This document shows, in pieces, positions 61,021 to 64,000 of a stretch of 64,000 nucleotides of DNA; the stretch's first letter is position 1, and each line of letters opens with the position of its first letter. Below the pieces are notes generated by a model. It saw only the letters and a list, made by a program, of their open reading frames with translations. It was not told the DNA's origin and did no database searches. This DNA is from Quercus robur. Lineage: Eukaryota; Streptophyta; Magnoliopsida; Fagales; Fagaceae. The position numbers and the translations under genes were made by a program. The stretch is from assembly GCF_932294415.1 (NCBI RefSeq), contig NC_065543.1, positions 325,476-389,475 on the forward strand. Direction: 5' to 3'.

Positions 61021-61920
61021 TTAGGGAAATTTAGTGTAACGCCGTTAAGAGAATTTGGTGTAAGGTTGTTACCTTTCCAATGATGAAGATTGAACCGGGG
61101 ACGAGCTTCTTTCCTTTGGTAAAATTTGAGATTAGGTTCTCATCTACCCAGTGATAAAAATCGAACTGGGGACAGGTATCTGTCCTTAAATAAATTTTGA
61201 AAATATGATTCCACTTGTCTGGTGATGAAAATCGAACTGGGTATGAGTTTTTGTCCTTTGAATAAATTAGTGCAAGGTTTCCACCTATTCGGTAATACAA
61301 ATTGAATCGGGGACAAGTTTTCGTCCTTGGAGTAAACTCTGAAATTAGGATTCCACCTGCTTGGTGATGAAAATCGAACTAGTGATAGGTTTTTATCCTT
61401 CAAATAATTTAGTGCAAGGTTTCCACCTGTCCAACGATGAAAATTGAACTGGGTATAGTTTTTTTTCCTTGGAATAATTTAGTGCAAGGTTTCCACCTGT
61501 TTGAAGATGAAAATTGAATCGGGTACATGTTTCTGTCCTTAGAATAATTTAGTGCAAGGTTTCCACCTGTCCAATGATGAAAATCGAACCGGGGACAGGT
61601 TTCTTTCCTTAAGATAATTTAGTGCAAGGTTTCCACCTTTCCGGCGATGAAAATTGAACTAGGTACAGGTTTCTATCCTTAGAATAATTTAGTGCAAGGT
61701 TTCCACATGTCCGACGATGAAAATTGAACCAAGTACAGGTTTTTTTCCTTAGAATAATTTATTGCAAGATTTCCACCTATCTAGTGATGAAATTCGAACC
61801 GAGGACAGGTTTTTGTCCTTAGAATGATTTAGTGCAAGGTTTCCACCTGTTCGGCAATGAAAATTAAATTGGGTACAAGTTTCTGTCCTTAGAGTAATTT
61901 AAATTTAGGTTTCCTCCATG
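61021..61920. repeat. Tandem array, 70-bp unit, about 12-13 copies
   Basis: Successive units follow the pattern AGTGCAAGGTTTCCACCTGT, then GATGAAAATTGAACCGGG, ACAGGTTTCTGTCCTTAG, AATAATTT. Well-preserved units begin at about 61410, 61480, 61550 and 61620; units at the left end are more diverged. Minus-strand ORFs here are repeat artefacts. Confidence 0.9.
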
Positions 61921-62029
61921 TTTGTTAGCTGGGATTAGTAAGTTAATAGTAATGAAACCAGGAGTGTGGGCATATTTGTATGAATAAACACCCTTGCATT
62001 ACTTGACATTACACACACATGCCATTACA

Positions 62030-62763
62030 CCGAACCCCTATTCATGTGCGTTGACGACTTAATGATAAAATTCTTTAAATTATGGACATTCCATGGCCAG
62101 GGAAGCGGTCTCTCATTTAAGTCCTCCAGATAGTATACTCCCGTGCCTGCGATGGCAGTAACTCTATAAGTCCCTTCCCAAGTCGAGGCTAACTTCCCCG
62201 CATTAGTGTCTCACATATTTCCTATTGCTTTCCACAACACTAAGTCCCCAGCGCCGAATTCCTATGTCTTCACATCCCGGTTATATCAACGGGTAAGCTT
62301 CTGCTAATACTTGACTAGTTGTATAGTTGCTGACTCTTGGCACTCTTCTAACAAATTCAAATGCTTCGCCATCAATTCATCATTCTGGGCAGGGGAAAAT
62401 TCTGCAACCCGTGCACTACGTAGGTTTATCTTGGCTAGTATGACGGCCTCCGCCCCGTATGTTGGGGAGAATGGAGTTTCTCCTGTGGACCTTCTAGGGG
62501 TTGTTCGGTACACCCACAGAACATTCAAAAGCTCCTCAGCCCACTTACCCTTCGCACCTTCCAATCTTTTCTTCAATCTGTTCATAATTGCATTATTAAT
62601 GGCTTCAGCTTGGCTGTTGCTCTGTGGGTAGGTCGGGGTGGAATATTTGTTAATGGCTTCAAAACTTGCGAAATACTTTACTATCAAACTACAGCCCATT
62701 ATTAGATATGAGAGAGTCCAGCACCCTAAATCTCGTAACTATGTTTCTCCACACAAACTTTTT
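62030..62763 (-). pseudogene. Ty3/gypsy integrase C-terminal part
   Basis: The minus strand reads FVWRNIVTRFRVLDSLISNN near 62760, where the usual catalytic Asp (DNG) is Asn. The ORF 62699-62304 follows with KYSTPTYPQSNSQAEAINN (catalytic Glu position kept), GKWAEELLNVLWVYRTTPRR and STGETPFSPTYGAEAVI. Stops at about 62718 and 62304 and further changes downstream precede LASTWEGTYRVTAI and PWPWNVHNLK. Upstream pol is missing because the element is cut at about 62763, next to the third MLO copy. Confidence 0.9.
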
Positions 62764-63426
62764 AATTTAGCATAGGCTAAATTTCAGTTTTGGAAATTCT
62801 GAAATCGTAATTCTTGACAGATCAAGCTTGTATCAAGCTTCTTTAATTAACCTTGATAGTAGTATCTGTCAAGCTTCTGTCGAAACTTAATGAAACAACT
62901 TTTCTTCACTTGTTTCTTGGATGAATCTTCATGACTTCAAAGATACCACTTGATATGTTTGATCAACATACTTCTTGATGTATAAAACCCATCTTAGATC
63001 TACCCAGTTACAAGTAAAATGCGTTTTTGTCAAAGGATTTGCCGATTACATAGAAAATATAACCCTAATATATAATGCCATATTTCTTGTCTCTGTTCTA
63101 GGCTCAGCTACATGAAGATCATTATCTCCAATGCATCATGTATTCTGACTTTTCTTGTAGGTTGGCATGCATACTTTTGGATTTCATTCATACCTTTCAT
63201 TGTAAGTTCTACGTCATAGTTTCCCTGTTAAATTGCTTATATATTTATACAATTCGATTAGTCACTATTTTATAAAGATTATACCATGTAAGAACATTTG
63301 GATTCCTTGTTTTTGTTTTTTGTTTGTACCGGAAGAGAAAGTCCAGCAAAGTTTGTTTATGCCCTAGTTCACCCTAGAATTTAAATTTTGATGCCCACGA
63401 GCTCACGTGACAGATTATGCGTATGC

Positions 63427-63469
<43 letters not shown>

Positions 63470-64000
63470 GTGTTGGATTAGAAGGAACTAGCCAGTCTTT
63501 CACTAACTGCATTTTCTAAGTTAAATTTGATACAAGGTGACTTTTGTATGTGAGATGTTATATATATTTGGTTTATGACCTAATAAAGCAGTGTCATTGA
63601 CAATTGGTATCTAGTTCTTCCTTTGAACACTTCTAACCTATCAGAAGGAGATTGTAATATTTTAAAGCTGAATGTTACAGTTCTTCACCTAGTTTAGATC
63701 AAGGAAAAATTATGGTTGCCAAATATAAAATGGAGTCCTAGATCGTCAGTTCATAGAAACCATCATATGTCCCCTCAAAATCTTGACATGCTTATCTAGT
63801 ATCTAATCCTAAATAGCTCTTGTAGCTGCAATTAAGTATTGCTACATTTCACCCAAGCTTAGGCTCTATAAAAGGAGTCTTACAATCTTGCAAGTGCTTG
63901 TAGCAATTCAGAGAGCTCTCAATGGTATAAGATAATTTTTGGTCAAGAATTTGGTTTATACATGCTCATTCTCCCTAAAAAGGAACCTGTGAAAGATAAT
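62764..64000 (+). pseudogene. Third MLO copy (C), partial: exon 10 and part of intron 10
   Basis: From about 62995 to the window end the sequence follows MLO-A intron 9, exon 10 and intron 10 (32570-33560). Exon 10 at 63161-63201 is intact, with AG before it and GTAAG after, and encodes WHAYFWISFIPFI with the Trp that copy A lost. It shares the intron-9 insertion with copy A and not with B. Exons 1-9 are not found upstream; the gypsy remnant lies there instead. Later exons, if present, lie beyond the window. It could be a 5'-truncated pseudogene or part of a rearranged gene. Confidence 0.85.

Larger units (their letters stand above)
57621..62763 (-). mobile_element. Ty3/gypsy remnant with antisense coding region
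   Basis: Pol C-terminus lies on the minus strand at the right (62030-62763). Moving left (downstream for pol) come a 70-bp tandem array (61021-61920) and a decayed coding region on the opposite strand (58349-60634). The whole stretch is richer in GC than its surroundings. Pol followed by an extra antisense ORF before the 3' LTR is known for the Tat lineage of plant Ty3/gypsy elements. LTR borders were not found; the left border is a guess. Confidence 0.65.

Noticed and set aside
61031..61403. Minus-strand ORFs of 87-89 residues
   Set aside because: They are readings of the 70-bp tandem array, whose unit is not a multiple of three.
61021..61920. CRISPR-like regular repeats
   Set aside because: Units are contiguous and diverged with no unique spacers, and the DNA is plant nuclear.

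Overview
This is plant nuclear DNA: AT-rich, with spliced genes carrying short introns beside kilobase-long ones, dense transposable elements, long poly-A/T and dinucleotide tracts, and one plastid-derived fragment. Gene and repeat style suggest a dicot, probably a woody rosid; I cannot name the species from sequence alone. I see no bacterial, viral or CRISPR features.

Only three loci look like host genes. (1) 2164-3459, minus strand: an intronless F-box/kelch-repeat gene of the KMD/KFB (SKIP20-like) group. (2) and (3) 24878-35390 and 44872-52903, plus strand: two MLO genes in tandem, each with 14 coding exons that I could join by hand into open frames of 517 and 512 codons. Both resemble the MLO1-like group of seven-transmembrane proteins rather than the mildew-susceptibility group. 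A third, partial copy starts at about 62.8 kb; only exon 10 and part of intron 10 are visible before the window ends.

The rest is repeats, many with boundaries readable to the base. At 1-1005 is a decayed LINE tail. At 7754-15255 is a minus-strand Ty1/copia element, broken by two solo LTRs (9009-10105 and 11539-12893) and a hAT-type MITE (13047-13272). At 16.2-24.0 kb are MITEs, an LTR remnant and a CACTA-like remnant split by a 3.76-kb non-coding TG...CA element. A 2.4-kb Mutator-like element (27631-30055) sits in intron 5 of the first MLO gene and carries an ERF-repressor-like fragment. A second one (37175-39903) sits between the MLO genes and carries a piece of plastid ycf2. At 57.6-62.8 kb is a Ty3/gypsy remnant with pol on the minus strand, a 70-bp tandem array, and decayed coding sequence on the opposite strand.

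The MLO duplication unit is larger than the gene. Sequence at 15.26-16.13 kb reappears at 36.6-40.06 kb, so each gene was copied with upstream DNA. Because the copies are paralogous, each serves as an empty site for insertions in the other, which confirms two Mutator-like insertions with 9-bp target duplications. I did not find a convincing new biological system. The most informative points are the MLO cluster, its GC-AG intron, the two cargo-carrying Mutator-like elements and the readable order of nested insertions.
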